A stretch of DNA of 64,000 bases, from the NCBI GenBank assembly GCA_003116995.1, contig BDSL01000020.1, positions 1,178,001 to 1,242,000 on the forward strand, read 5' to 3'. This stretch comes from Yamagishiella unicocca (taxonomy: Eukaryota; Chlorophyta; Chlorophyceae; Chlamydomonadales; Volvocaceae). Made by a program: the position numbers and the translations under genes. Of this stretch, positions 1-11,600 are shown in pieces (positions within the stretch are counted from its first letter, which is position 1; each line of letters starts with the position of its first letter). The notes beneath the pieces are model-generated. The model made no database searches. It had not been told where the DNA came from and saw only the letters and a list, made by a program, of their open reading frames with translations.

Positions 1-3000
1 GAGGGGCAAGTGGTAATGTCGCTCGGCGGGCGGCGCCGCCAGAGGAAGGCTCTGCAGACCGCTCCGCAGCTGCAGCAGCAGCCGGCGCGAATTCAGCCCC
101 CTTTCTCCCGGTATACATGTCACACCGGTCCTTCCCGAGGGATCCTCCGAAGCTCGTCTCACCTGGCGCAGGGAGCCCACCGAGCCCTCTCCCCGCACCA
201 GCACCCCATGTGCCTTGTTGCCCGAGGCGATGCAGCTGGTGAGAGAGGCGTAGGCGCCCGAGGCCACCAGCAACCCCGACTGCAACCCATCCGCATCCAG
301 CCCCACGGCAGCAGGGGCGCAAGGGGGAGATCAGCGTGGCAAGGCGGGGTATGTGGTGCAGAGCAAGGCAAGGCTGGCAGGGCGGGAGGGGTGATCCTCG
401 CGTCCCGTAGTTTTGGTGCCAGCTGGGCTTCAAGCAACGCGGCTATATGGCCCTTCTACACCACAAGGAACCAGGCAAGCGGAAATGACCAAAATCCTGG
501 GCGGTTGTAAAAATCCTGTTGCCATAAGTCGGCAGGAGATGCAGCTAGCCATTCCCGGCATGCCTACCCCTCACATCAAACGCTCCTGCCACGTTTCCTC
601 TTGTTCGGCCCCCCTTGCTCCCTGTCGCGTAAACGGGCTTTATGCCACACCTTGCTCCTCCCCTTGCTTCCCCCTCTTGCTTTCCCCCTTTGCTTCCCGT
701 CCCTCCCGTCACACACCCACCCACCTGTCCGTTCATGGAGAACTTGCAGTCCACTGCCACCAGGCTGCTCCCCTGCTCGCTCACCTCCGCCCCCGCCAGC
801 CGGTTGCTCACCACCTCGCAACCCACCAGCTCAGCACTGGCGCCCGAGTACAGGTTGACACCCGCCTGGGGAGAGGTATGGTTTCGGAGTTGTTTTCGTT
901 GTTGTTTTCGGAGGTGGTTTCGGAGGTGGTTTTGAAGGTGGCTTCGGAGGTAGTATTTGGGGTGCTGGCTTGTGCGTGTCCGTCCCCCAGCACCCCGCCA
1001 GCACACACCGCCACCGTAGCATTCGCCGCAGCAACGAAGCCAGCCACTCACCTGCGACCCTGACACCACACACCGGTCGGCTCGCAGCCGGGAGCCGCTG
1101 CCCACCAGCACGGAGTTGTGGTCCGACGAGTCCACCACGCTGCATGACGCCAGCTGGGCCGAGCCGCCCGCCTCGAGCATAAGGCAGGGGCCCGAGCAGC
1201 GCTGCAGGTGACTGGACTGGGCCACCAGGACACTGCCCGCGTCGCGTACCCACACGCCAGCACCGCCTGGTGCCTCCACCTGGCAGTCGCGTAGGGCCGC
1301 GGTGGCGCCCCCGGCCAGCCACAGCGCCAGGTGGCGCGCGTGGTTGGTCACCTGGAGGGCGGGTGTGTGGGTGGGGTGTATAGGATCAAATTTGGGAGAG
1401 GAGATCGACAGTTTATCCGTTAAGAGAAAAAGGGAGGGTGGGAGGCGGTGGGCGGTGCGGGGATCAGGCACGTGGGACCTCAACCCTCACGTCGCCACCG
1501 CCGCCCTCACCCCGGCTAGTCGTCGCCAGGTACCTCCCGCCCGTGCCAGGTGCAGGCGCCTGACACTGCGGTCACACCCCTTGCGTTCCTCCGCTCTCCC
1601 GTTGCGCTGCCACCTCACCTCCCTGCCCCCTGGCCCCCTGGCCCCACCCAGCCCGCCCTCCCCTCCGAGACCCACCTGGCACTTCAACATCCGAACGCCC
1701 ACCGCGCCCGCCAGCACCACCATGGCTCTCCCGCTCTCGTACGACGCCCCCACCACTTGGTAGCCACCGCCTCCGCCTCCGCCTCCACCGCCTCCTCCGC
1801 CACCACCACCGCCCCCCAGCTCCATCCCGCGTGGCCCCTGCCTGGGCTCAATCATGACCGACATGTTGTCCAGCACCACACCGGCCCCTAGAATCCGCAG
1901 CTCCTGGTCCTGGCGCAGCTTGAGAGCGCCGTTGCGCAGTGTCACATGCGGCTTGTCCACCAGCAGGGTGCCCCCAGCTGCGGGGGTGCCGGCGTCCTGC
2001 GAAGACGAGGTCGTCCCCGCCGCGGCCATGAGGATGGGCAGGTCGCCGGAGAAGGTCTCGCCCCCGAGGTCGAACACGGTGGGGCGGACGGTCAGGCCCA
2101 GCCGGTCCGACAGCTCCTGAGGGGAGCAGGACGGGGGGGGGGCGTAAGAACCGTTTACGCGACGGGATAGGATAGGTGGCGCATGGTCGTTGGACACCGG
2201 TTTTGTGGGCGCATGCTGGAGCACTGGGAGCGGGAGGGGAGGAGGGGGAGGAAACTCCGTGGGGTTGGAGGGGGAGGGGAGGAAGGGGAGGGTACGTGGG
2301 GTTGGGTACCTTGGGTTTGCCAGGTGCGGTAGGGAGGTGCGGTAGGGAGGTGCAAATCCGAGAGAGTCGCGCAGAGAGGGGGGGTCGCAGGGCTGGTGGT
2401 GGTGGGGCGGAGCGGAGGGGACAGGGTGCCGTGCGCTGCCTTTGACCCGCACCCAGCCCCCGCACCCAGCCCCCGCACCCAGCCCCCGCACCCAGCCCCC
2501 GCACCCAGCCCCGCCTACCCTCCTTCCCGTCCTGCACCACTCCCGTCCCGCTGCTAAGCCTCCAAACCCGGCCCCCTCCCCACCTGGGTTACCGGTCCGT
2601 TTATGTAACCCCCCCACCTGGGCACACGGGGTTTCCTCGCATCCCCCCCCCACCTGCAGGTTGCCCGTGTAGCAGCGCACCACCACATATTCGTCATCCG
2701 GCGGGTCCTTCTCCCCGGGCTGGAAGCACCAGTCCAGAGACTGGGCCACAGCTACGCTGCTGGCGGTGGGACCGCCGCCGCCGCCGCCGCCACCGCCGGC
2801 CGCCGCTGCCGCCGCTCCCTTGGGCGCTGGCATGCAGCCCCCCTGCTGCAGCCTATCCACCAGCTCCCCCATGACCCCCTCCAGGATCGTACGGCACAGT
2901 GGCCGGGTGCCCCGGGGCACCCGCTGCAGGTTGCTGAGGCGCGGCTCCAGGAGCCCCTCAGGGGGCCAGGGACCCGAGTGCCACAGCGGCAGCAGGGCGG

Positions 3001-4350
3001 TGGCGACGGCGGCCAGGGAGTCGGCGGCTTGGATTTCACGGCCAGCCTCCGGCCGGGAGCCGTAGCTGGGAGGAGAGGCAGAGGGAGGGAAGCGGGGTTA
3101 CAGAAAATGGGGGGGAGGGGATCGAGGGGGAAGGGGTGACAGACGGGGGTGTGCGGGGGGGGCAGGCGGGAGGGTGGGAGAGGAAAAACCCTTGTACGAA
3201 GGAAAACCTGTTTGGGACATGCGAACGGAGGGCCGGAGAGGCTGGTTGCCTCGTACAAGGCCGCAGGACGTGTTGTGGAAGATGGTGGAATGGTCTCGGA
3301 GCTCCCGTCTCCGTTCGCACATCCATCCTTAGCACGAGCTGTGTACTATACTCGAAACACAAGCGCTCCCTCCCCCCTCCCCCTCCCGCCCCTCCTTGCG
3401 GCACTCCAATCCACCACCATCGGGCGCTCCTTCCGCCAGCTGCCCCGACCTCCCCACCAGTCCCCACCCGCTCCATATCGCCCCCAACCGCGCCCCAATC
3501 GCTGCCCTACGCCCCCTCCCGCCCTTCTGCAACCAGTTCTTCTCGCCACCGGCGCCCCTCTTTCCCCACCCACTCACTGCTCCGAGCACACCGCCACGAA
3601 CGCCTGGCACTGCTCCACCGACTGCTGCATGCGGGCCTGCCACGACAGCTCCAGACCCGACTGCACGCCCGCAGCACGACGCGCCCGGGCGGCGCCAGCA
3701 GCTGCGGTCTCGTCAGCCCGCACAGGGTCCGAGTCGGGGTCCGGCTCCCCCATCACCACCACGTAGCCTCGGGAGGTCAGCCAGTCCCGCACTCGGCCGG
3801 CAGCACCGTCGCCCCCCTCCGACCGCTGTTCGCCGGTATCGGCTGGGTGGTAGCTGATGTAGACGTGGCCGGGACGCGGGCCGGAGGTGATGGAGGCTGC
3901 GATGGTGGGGAGTGAGGGCGCCGTGGGTGACGAATGTGGGCGGAGTTGGGAGTTGTGGAGGCAGGTCGTGGGGTTGGGGGCGAAGTCGAGTGGAGGGTAG
4001 GAAAGGGATGCGGTTTAGTTAGGCAGGCTGTGAGGAGCGATGGGGTCCCGTTGAGGATACATATAACTTGGTTGTAATCCTGGTTGTTGGGGCCGTCGGC
4101 AAGGAGGGGGAGGGGGAGAGCGGCGGATTGGGTTGGAGAGGAGAGGACTGCAGCCGGGGAATCACGCACCAGGTGATTTCCCATTGCCGTCCGATGGTGC
4201 TGGCGAAGACGATGAACAGCCTGCGCCCATCCCTGCAGAAAGGTGAAGAGACGTGTGCAGGCTTCGCGTCGCCTGCACACCAGCTTCGCCGCAACGACCA
4301 GCCGCTACTGTGAAGAGGATTGTAGATTCTTAGCCCGGTAAGCTCCACAC
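1..4350 (-). CDS. TIR-like domain / right-handed beta-helix protein (3' end outside window)
   Basis: Exons read on the minus strand, 5' to 3': 3578-3896, 2654-3065, 1676-2116, 1052-1351, 725-865 and 163-279, all with GT-AG borders and matching phases; further 3' exons lie left of the window. Exon 3578-3896 holds a TIR-like fold: a first strand HVYISYHPADT, then VRDWLTSRGYVVV, then a helix and strand ending CQAFVAVCSEQ. The next exon continues with GREIQAA, whose Glu sits where the catalytic or WCxxEL Glu of TIR domains lies, and LLPLWHSG, like the last TIR strand. From 2116 leftwards come repeated short strands rich in G, V, C and S (for example LLVDKPHVTLRNGALKL), typical of a right-handed parallel beta-helix (PbH1 repeats). 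The 5' end is unresolved: an ATG at 4348 opens a frame containing DGRRLFIVFASTIGRQWEITW-like sequence (about 4170-4348), but its donor phase does not fit the TIR exon. Family assignment comes from motifs only; function is unknown. Confidence 0.7.
2446..2510. repeat. 13-bp tandem repeat, 5 copies, intronic
   Basis: The unit CCCGCACCCAGCC is repeated head to tail five times at exact 13-bp spacing inside the intron between the beta-helix exons 1676-2116 and 2654-3065. The same intron also holds short G-rich duplications near 2330. It looks like ordinary intronic minisatellite. Confidence 0.9.
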
Positions 4351-5605
4351 CGGATTTGCAATTGAGCTTCGAGAGACGGTTAGGCTTCGAAGTAATGCGG
4401 CATGCAGAAGGGGCAACCTGCTGAAGCTGGCCCAGGCGAAGGTAATATATGCAAACGTTTGCTATGAGTTTATAATAATGTGCTGAAAACCAAATTTCAG
4501 CGCAAACTTATCACCAATTGGACGCTCTATTACGTTCCGGTGACGGCTATTGTCGAAGAAGTCGTATTGCACTGCAATTATACTTTGTTGAGTTATGGGT
4601 AGATGCAAGGTGGCTTGCCAGACGCATGACTTATTGGAGGGGACGTACAGCGGCAGTTACTCTTTTCAGCGTCCCCCTCCGACAGGTTCCGACCGGCACC
4701 ACCAAGGCACGATCCAAGTCGCCCCAGCATTGCTCCGCACACACTGCCCTCGGGTCCTTAACACATGACGCTTTGATTCGACAACAGGTAGGAACTCCGT
4801 CGTGCTCTTGTGGTGCGTGGCTGGACGGGCTGGATGGGCCACAACCCACGAGGTCAGCGAACGGTGCAGGGCACTGGTTGGGTACCGTACAGCTAGTTTG
4901 AGGTTCGCTCGGAATTGCGTACCAGCCATCGCATTTGGGTGGCGGGTAGGCGGAGCGAAATAACATACAATCTGAAGTCATTACATCTGGCAGTAGTGCC
5001 GAATCACAGAAGCCCATCTTTCAGGGCGCGCTACGCGCCTAATCCGTTAGGCATCGCCCACGGCGGGTCAGAGGGAAGCCGAGCTCCCTCCTCTACCAGT
5101 CGAACCCCCGCTGTGCGCCAGCTACCTTACCCCTACCACTCCCCTACCCACCATCATGATCACAATCCGCCCAGCCCCGCGTGCACAACCTTCGCGGTGC
5201 TAAATGCAGCCCACCAACGGCGCATGCGCCGTACACCGATAAGTCGATTGGTGGAGGGGCGCTTGCCGCGCGGTGGATGATGCGCGGCAGTCGCCGGCGC
5301 GCCGCCCCGCCCCCCATCCCCACCACCAACTGTCTTGCGCCCGTGTTCAGGAAGCAGTCCCGAAGCACTACTGTGCTGTCGGACAATTAAATACCATAGT
5401 GTTGCCGCCACTGTCACTGTCACCGTCACTTGTCACCACCACCGCCGCCATGGACATGTATGTACAGGATGCAGCCAGAGCATTCCGCCCTCGCCTGGTT
5501 TCGCCCGCTAGCCCCGCTGACACCACAATCGCGTCCTCCTCGTCCTCTCTACCCCTGCTCTGACAGGCGCACAGCCAGGGCGGGCTGGCCCAGCCGGACA
5601 AACGC
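4351..5605. other. Intergenic region between TIR/beta-helix gene and FLA10 3' end
   Basis: No convincing coding exon was seen on either strand. The open frames here are short and lack splice context or recognisable motifs. The left part should hold the promoter of the TIR/beta-helix gene, and the right part the FLA10 3' UTR. A minus-strand TGTAA lies at 4981-4985. Confidence 0.5.
4981..4985 (-). terminator. Candidate polyadenylation signal (TGTAA) of FLA10
   Basis: TTACA on the plus strand reads TGTAA on the minus strand, the volvocine polyadenylation signal. It lies about 620 nt after the FLA10 stop, a plausible 3' UTR length for this group. The motif is short, so chance is possible. Confidence 0.4.
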
Positions 5606-8600
5606 CTACTTGGCCTTGCTGCGCAGGCGCGGGTCGACCGTGTCCTTGACCAGGCCCTTGGCCTTGGGCAGCGCGGCCTTCTTCTTGCCGTCGTCGTCGC
5701 CCCAATTGACGGAGTCGCGCAGCGAGCCGATGTCGGTCGGGTCCTTGGCACCGGCCCTGGAGAGGGGAAGTAAGGGGAGCAGCACCGCGGTCGCGTTAGA
5801 CACCCAACCGAGTGGGGTGCGGCTACGTAGTCGTGGACATGCACATCGTACTAGCGCAAGATGGCTGCGCGCTTCTGGTGTTGCTCCCACCAGGATAACT
5901 ACGGGTAGGATGCGCGCTATGGCGCCCAGCGAATATTGGCAGGCAGCATACAGTAAGACGTCAGGGGAAGGGCGCTGAGCAGGCTGTGGGTCGTCTGAAG
6001 GCACAGACTGCGAGGAGGGAGGAGGCACTGGACCGACTGGCTGGAACGGAAGGATACTCACTTGCCACCGATGGCGCGGCGCGCGGCGCTGCCCGCGGCC
6101 CTCCCGGCGGAGTTCCCGGGCCCGGCCTGCTTGTTAGCGCCTGTCCGGCCGTTGACTCCCGCCTCCTCAAACTGGGCGTAGCTGCGCATCCGATGCAGCG
6201 TCCGGCGGGCGGCAAGGAACCGAGCGGGAAGGAACACCGTGGTTAATGCGTTGTGAAGTGAGCAAGGATGAGCACACCTGACGGGCTGCGCACGCAAACC
6301 TGCATATGCGCCAGACGTACGGCACAAAAAACAGCTCCCGCAGAGAGCAGGAAACGCACACAGCAACGGTGCCGTACCTGAAGAAGCAGTGTCTGAGGCG
6401 CTCGTTGTCGGCGCTCTCGCCGCCGTGCTCCTTGTCGTGCTCCTGCGCCGCCAGCTCCTGGTTGGTGCGGATGGCGTTGCCTGCGGAAGCCAGGGGGCAA
6501 GGCAGACAAGGGGAAGGGAAGGTGGGTCAGCACCCAGCTGCGGCGAGCCATGCGTAAGCCCAAACGAGGAGGAGCCACCACCGGCACCGCGGCGCAGAGC
6601 GCGTGCCGCCGCAGCGGGCACGCAGAGAACCGCAGTGCTGTGTGAAATACCAGACGACGTGACATCCGCCCACGCCTGACAGCACGGCCGCACCTGCGTA
6701 GGCGATGCAGTCGATGGACCAGGAGCTGTCGTAGTCCTGCCAGTGGCAGTGCTGCATGATCTTGTCCTGGTAGTCCGGCGGGATGAAGCACGCGATGATC
6801 AGGTTCTTCAACTTGATCTGTGAGGAAGAACCAGGGACACGGAGCCACCAACAAGTTAACCTTTAGATCGCTCACCGTAAGCTTAGAAAGAACTCGACCC
6901 ATGGCCACGTATACTAAAAGCGAGCGGGGCCAGAAGTGTGTAAACTGAAGAGAGGGATATGTTTGTGTGCGGCTTTGTGCTGCACTGGCTTCTGCGTCCT
7001 GCGTTGAGGCTTGCGATGCGATTGCGCGCTTGGCGGCGCCGCAGCGCAGCGCAGGCACCCGCCTCATCCAGGGCACGGAGCGCTCCTTCCCCGCCGCCAG
7101 CCTCCCCACCTGCTGCGTGAGGATGCGGTAGTCCTCAAGCATTCCCTCGCGCTCGCGCTGGAACTGCTCCTGCAGGTCCGTCAGCTCGCTCTTCTTGGCC
7201 TGGTACTTTTCAAACAGCTTCTTCAGCTGCCGGCTCTTGACCTGAGGGGTGAGCAGCCGGTGGATGGATGGTGTGGGCGTGTGTGGCGGTGAGTGCGGGA
7301 GCTTCGGCACATGAGAGATGCAGGACAAGGGATCCGTCCGAGGAAAGGAGAGAGCAGCAACAAAGGGCCCACACCAGCGGGCCCACGGAACGCGCTACGC
7401 GTGTGTGCTGCCGTGAAAAAAGGCGCAAGGGAGGAGGGAGGAGCGCAGCAAGCCCGTGTGTACGGCGGGGGCCTTACGTTGATCTCCTCGTCCAGCGAGG
7501 CGAACTTGGAGTCCACGTCCATCTGCGCGGCCTGCAGCTCCTCCAGCCGCCGCTTCGCCTCCTCCTCCTGGCGCTTACGAATGGCCTGTGAGACACGGAG
7601 CGACACGGAGCGCACTCAGGATACACGGGGCCGTAGGTACACGCTGCCACGCCCGAGCCGCCACACCACCGCCAACAACAGCCCTACACTACAGGACCGT
7701 GTTCTTTATTGCAGTGGGTTGGTCGGCTGCGATCGCCCTTGCTCGTCCAGCCAGCCCTCGCCAGCGTCCCCCCTCACCGCCTCGCGCTTGATGTCTTCGC
7801 TGCGCTGCTTGAGCTCGTCCACCTTTTCGAGCATGTTGACACCGCCCACGACGATCTGCAGCAGCAGCGGCAATGGCGAGCAAGGGGAGAGTGTGCAAAA
7901 GCCGCAAGACAGGGTGCACGACGGCAAACAGCAGGTGGGGCCGGATCCGCGCGTCGGCGGGAAGGGAAGAACACACTGCCAGCTCCTGTGCGTGCACACC
8001 TTGCCCTCCATCTCCTTGATTCGCAGCTCCAGCTCTTCCTTCTCCTTCTTCTCTTTCTCAACGGATGCCGCGATAGCTCGCGCCTCCTCCGCCTGCTTCT
8101 TCAACGCCTCACGGGCAGCCTTGCGCTGCACCTCCGTCTTGCTCTGGTCGTCAATGATGGCCTGGCGAGTGGAAGGGTACGTGCGGGAGAGTGTGTGTAA
8201 CAGCGCGTGACAAGCAACGGAGTGCATCGTTTCGCACATGGTGTTCACAGCCGCGCATGGTTTAATGCGAGACGCGCAGCGTGGCAACGGAGGCGTGCAG
8301 GGCTTGTACGGCCAGTTAACGACCGCCAACCGAGTTGATAATGCTCGCAACCAACGCGAGGGCGGCGCTGCACATCAAACGGTCAGTGGCCTTACTCCCT
8401 CCTGGACTCGGTTGGATGAGGGCGCTGCAGAGCGGATGCCCAAACCCTAAACCCCGTCCCTGCACTCCCCGGCGTGCACCCCGCGTTTCCTCTCACGCGG
8501 CTCACCTGCAGCTGGACGCGCGCTGCCGCTTCCGCCTCATCTCGCGCCTTGTCCAGAGCCTCCGTGCTGAGGTCGGTATTCATCTTGGCCTCCAGCTCCT

Positions 8601-11600
8601 TGCGCATCTGGGCCTTGATGGCGTCCACGTCGGGGTCCACCTGCGAGCCAGGAGCGCAGACCGGTTACATACATGTTACAGTAGGGGCCACTGGTGGGGG
8701 AGAAGGCATAGGGGCCACTGGAGGAGAGAGGGGAGAGGGGAGTCAGTTACCGGGCCCAGCCTCTGCTCTGCCTCTTGCATACCGGTACCCTCGGGCCAGA
8801 CGTCCCGTGTACCTGAACCAACCCAGCAGCCCAGCCCGATGTGTGCCCCCTAGGGTTCAGCGACGCCCCCTAGGGCTCAGCGACGCCCCCTAGAGCTCAG
8901 CGATGCCCCCTAGGGTTCAGCGACGCCCCCTAGAGCTCAGCGACGCCCCCTAGGGCTCAGCGATGCCCCCTAGGGCTCAGCGATGCCCCCTAGAGCTCAG
9001 CGATGCCCCCTAGAGCTCAGCGATGCCTCGGTGCGCACGGCGCTGACGTACCTCGACTGTGCGCTCCACGATGCGCTGTGTGGGGCTGCCGCCCGTGCCC
9101 GCCGCGGCGGCCGGCACGGGGCTGCTGCCGTCAGCATGGCGCGCCTGTGGAGGTGGTCCATGGCATCACCCAGTCGGGCATTATGGAGGGCATTATCGTG
9201 CCAGCAAGGGGCGAGAGAGGCGACAGGCAGCGGAGGGACGTGCAGCAGCCCTGGAGGAGCAGGGCGGGCATGATGGCCGGGTGCTTCAGGCTGCTGGCTG
9301 CTGCGGGGCCTCCCCTCCCTGGTTCCTGATCTCACCGCGAGTTGCTCCTTGAGCTTCTTGATCTCTTCCTGGAACTGGCGCAGCATGGCGTCCTTAGGAT
9401 CCTCATTGATCTTGGGCTGCGGGCCGAAAGGGTCCAAGGGCGTTTCGGTTCCGCGTTTAACTCAAACTCATCTGATTTGCATATATCCATGTAAAGTAAT
9501 TCTCCAACTTGCTTAGCCAATATGACATAAAAATGGTATTATCGGACAGCAGAGCATGGAAAATGGCATTACCGGACAGCAGAGCAAAGCAATTGTGGAG
9601 GGCCAAACGTGCATTACCAAGTACTCGACCCTGCCCGTACCTTGTTCTTGATGTTCTTGGCGCGGTTGGCGTAGCGCAGGGTGGACATGGTCTCATCGTA
9701 GTTCCAGTCGGCGGGGCCGATGTTGGCCACCATGACCGTCTTGGTGTTGCCGCCCAGGGAGTCCTGGCGGGGGGCGGGACCACGGGGAACGCGACGGGGC
9801 GACGAGGGGTATTGGTGAGGAACGTGGTGGTTTCGGAGGGCTCCGGGGCCCAAGGGAGGAGGGACAGGTCAGGTCACGTGCACAGCGCTCCCGACTGGGA
9901 CGAGCCACAGCATCCAAGGACCGCCTTGCGGCCCCGGCGGGCCACTCGGCGGCTGGGCTAGGCGCCGCGCTGGGCCAGTCGCGAGATCGCCGGCGCAACA
10001 CAGCCGCGCAGGGCCAGCCTCACACAGCCGCGCAGGGCCAGCCTCACACAGTCCCGCTGGGCTAGCCTAACATAGCCGCGCGGCACTCGGCACGCTGGAT
10101 GCTGCCCCACCTGCAGCAGACGCGTGAGCTTGGAGTCACGGTAGGGGATGTGGCCGCTCTTGCCGTCCACCAGCGCCGAGATCACGTTACCCAGCGCCGT
10201 CAGCGACAGGTTGATCTTGATGCCCTCCTTCAGGCGGTCACCTGCAGTAGGGGGAGAGGGGGCCGCAGGGGGTGATGGCCGGGAGGAGCCGGCACGTGCG
10301 GCGGTTGGCGGTTGGTGGTTACCCCAACTGCGCTTCACAAATCAGCAGGTGCCAGGAGCTGCCCGCAGCACACGTCACGACGCCAGGGGTGCAGCAGGCA
10401 GCTCAAGCAGCTCAACACTGGCCGCTGCGCCCGGCTGAGGACGCCTCCCCGTCACAACCACGACGCCGCTCCCCACACCAAACCAAACCCCACCCTAACC
10501 CCGCGCCGTGCCTACACACCCGTGGCACCCGTCTTGTCCTGGCGCTCGCTACCCGCCAGGTCCACCAGGTTCAGCTTGCCCACGCGTACGTGATTGCTGT
10601 CTGCGGGCTTGGCACCCGCTGCGGCTGCGCGGGCGGAGAGGGCGGAGAGGCCAGGACAGGGCAGGGGATGATGTTGAGCGAGGTAAGAGAAGGGGTCAAG
10701 GAGAGCCTTCACCGGGACTGTGGAACCAGGTCCGCCCAATCAATCCTCGTCTTTCCTTCCTTCCAATCCCCTACTTCACTCGCCCGCCCTCCGCACCTGG
10801 CTTAGCGCCGCCCGGCTTGTCCAGCTTCTCAACGCACTCGATGGTGATGGTGAAGATGGAGTGCGAGCGCGACGAGTCCTGGTTCATCAGCGTGGAGCCC
10901 ACCTGACGGTTGTCTCGGCCGGCCTGGATGTCGTATGGATGTACGGCACCGCGAGGGCAGGGGTGGGTGTGGAGGAACGGGATTGCGGTGGATTAGGCAT
11001 GGGGCCGGAATGAGGCTGCCACGGTACCGCGAAGCCCCGGTACCGAGCGCGCGGCAGGGCCGTTCTTAATTGGTGCTTGGCGGTGTTGATTGCGAGGACA
11101 CTCGGGCGCTGGGCTTGTCATGCGGTGTATAGCGTTGCCCCCCGCGCTTCTCCTCACTCGCCTGACTACTGCCGCGGCCCTTCTCGTGCCTCCCTCCTCC
11201 ACCGGCGCGGCCCCTCCCATTTCCCGGTCTTCTCGCCACTCCCCTTTCCCGTTCTTCTTGCCACCCCCCCTTCCCGGTTTTCATTTTCACGGCACCCCCC
11301 CACCTTGAGGACCTTGTTCATCTCCTCGTAGTTCTTGCACACGAACTGCGAGAGGTCCTTCACGTACACACCGCGGTCCGGGCTCTCCTTGAGCTCCATC
11401 TTCTTGGAGTGGTCCTTACCCAGCAGGTCGCGCACCTGCCAGGTGGGAAACAGCGCGTGGGAAAACGATGCGCTATATCCGCTCACTGGGTCGGCGTACA
11501 GATGCGGATGCTTCCTCGCGTTGGCTGTTTTTGTCACCGCGCGGGTCTTTCAGATTCAAATCATCCCGCCCTGTGGCCATGCGGAAAAAGGGGCCTCGGC

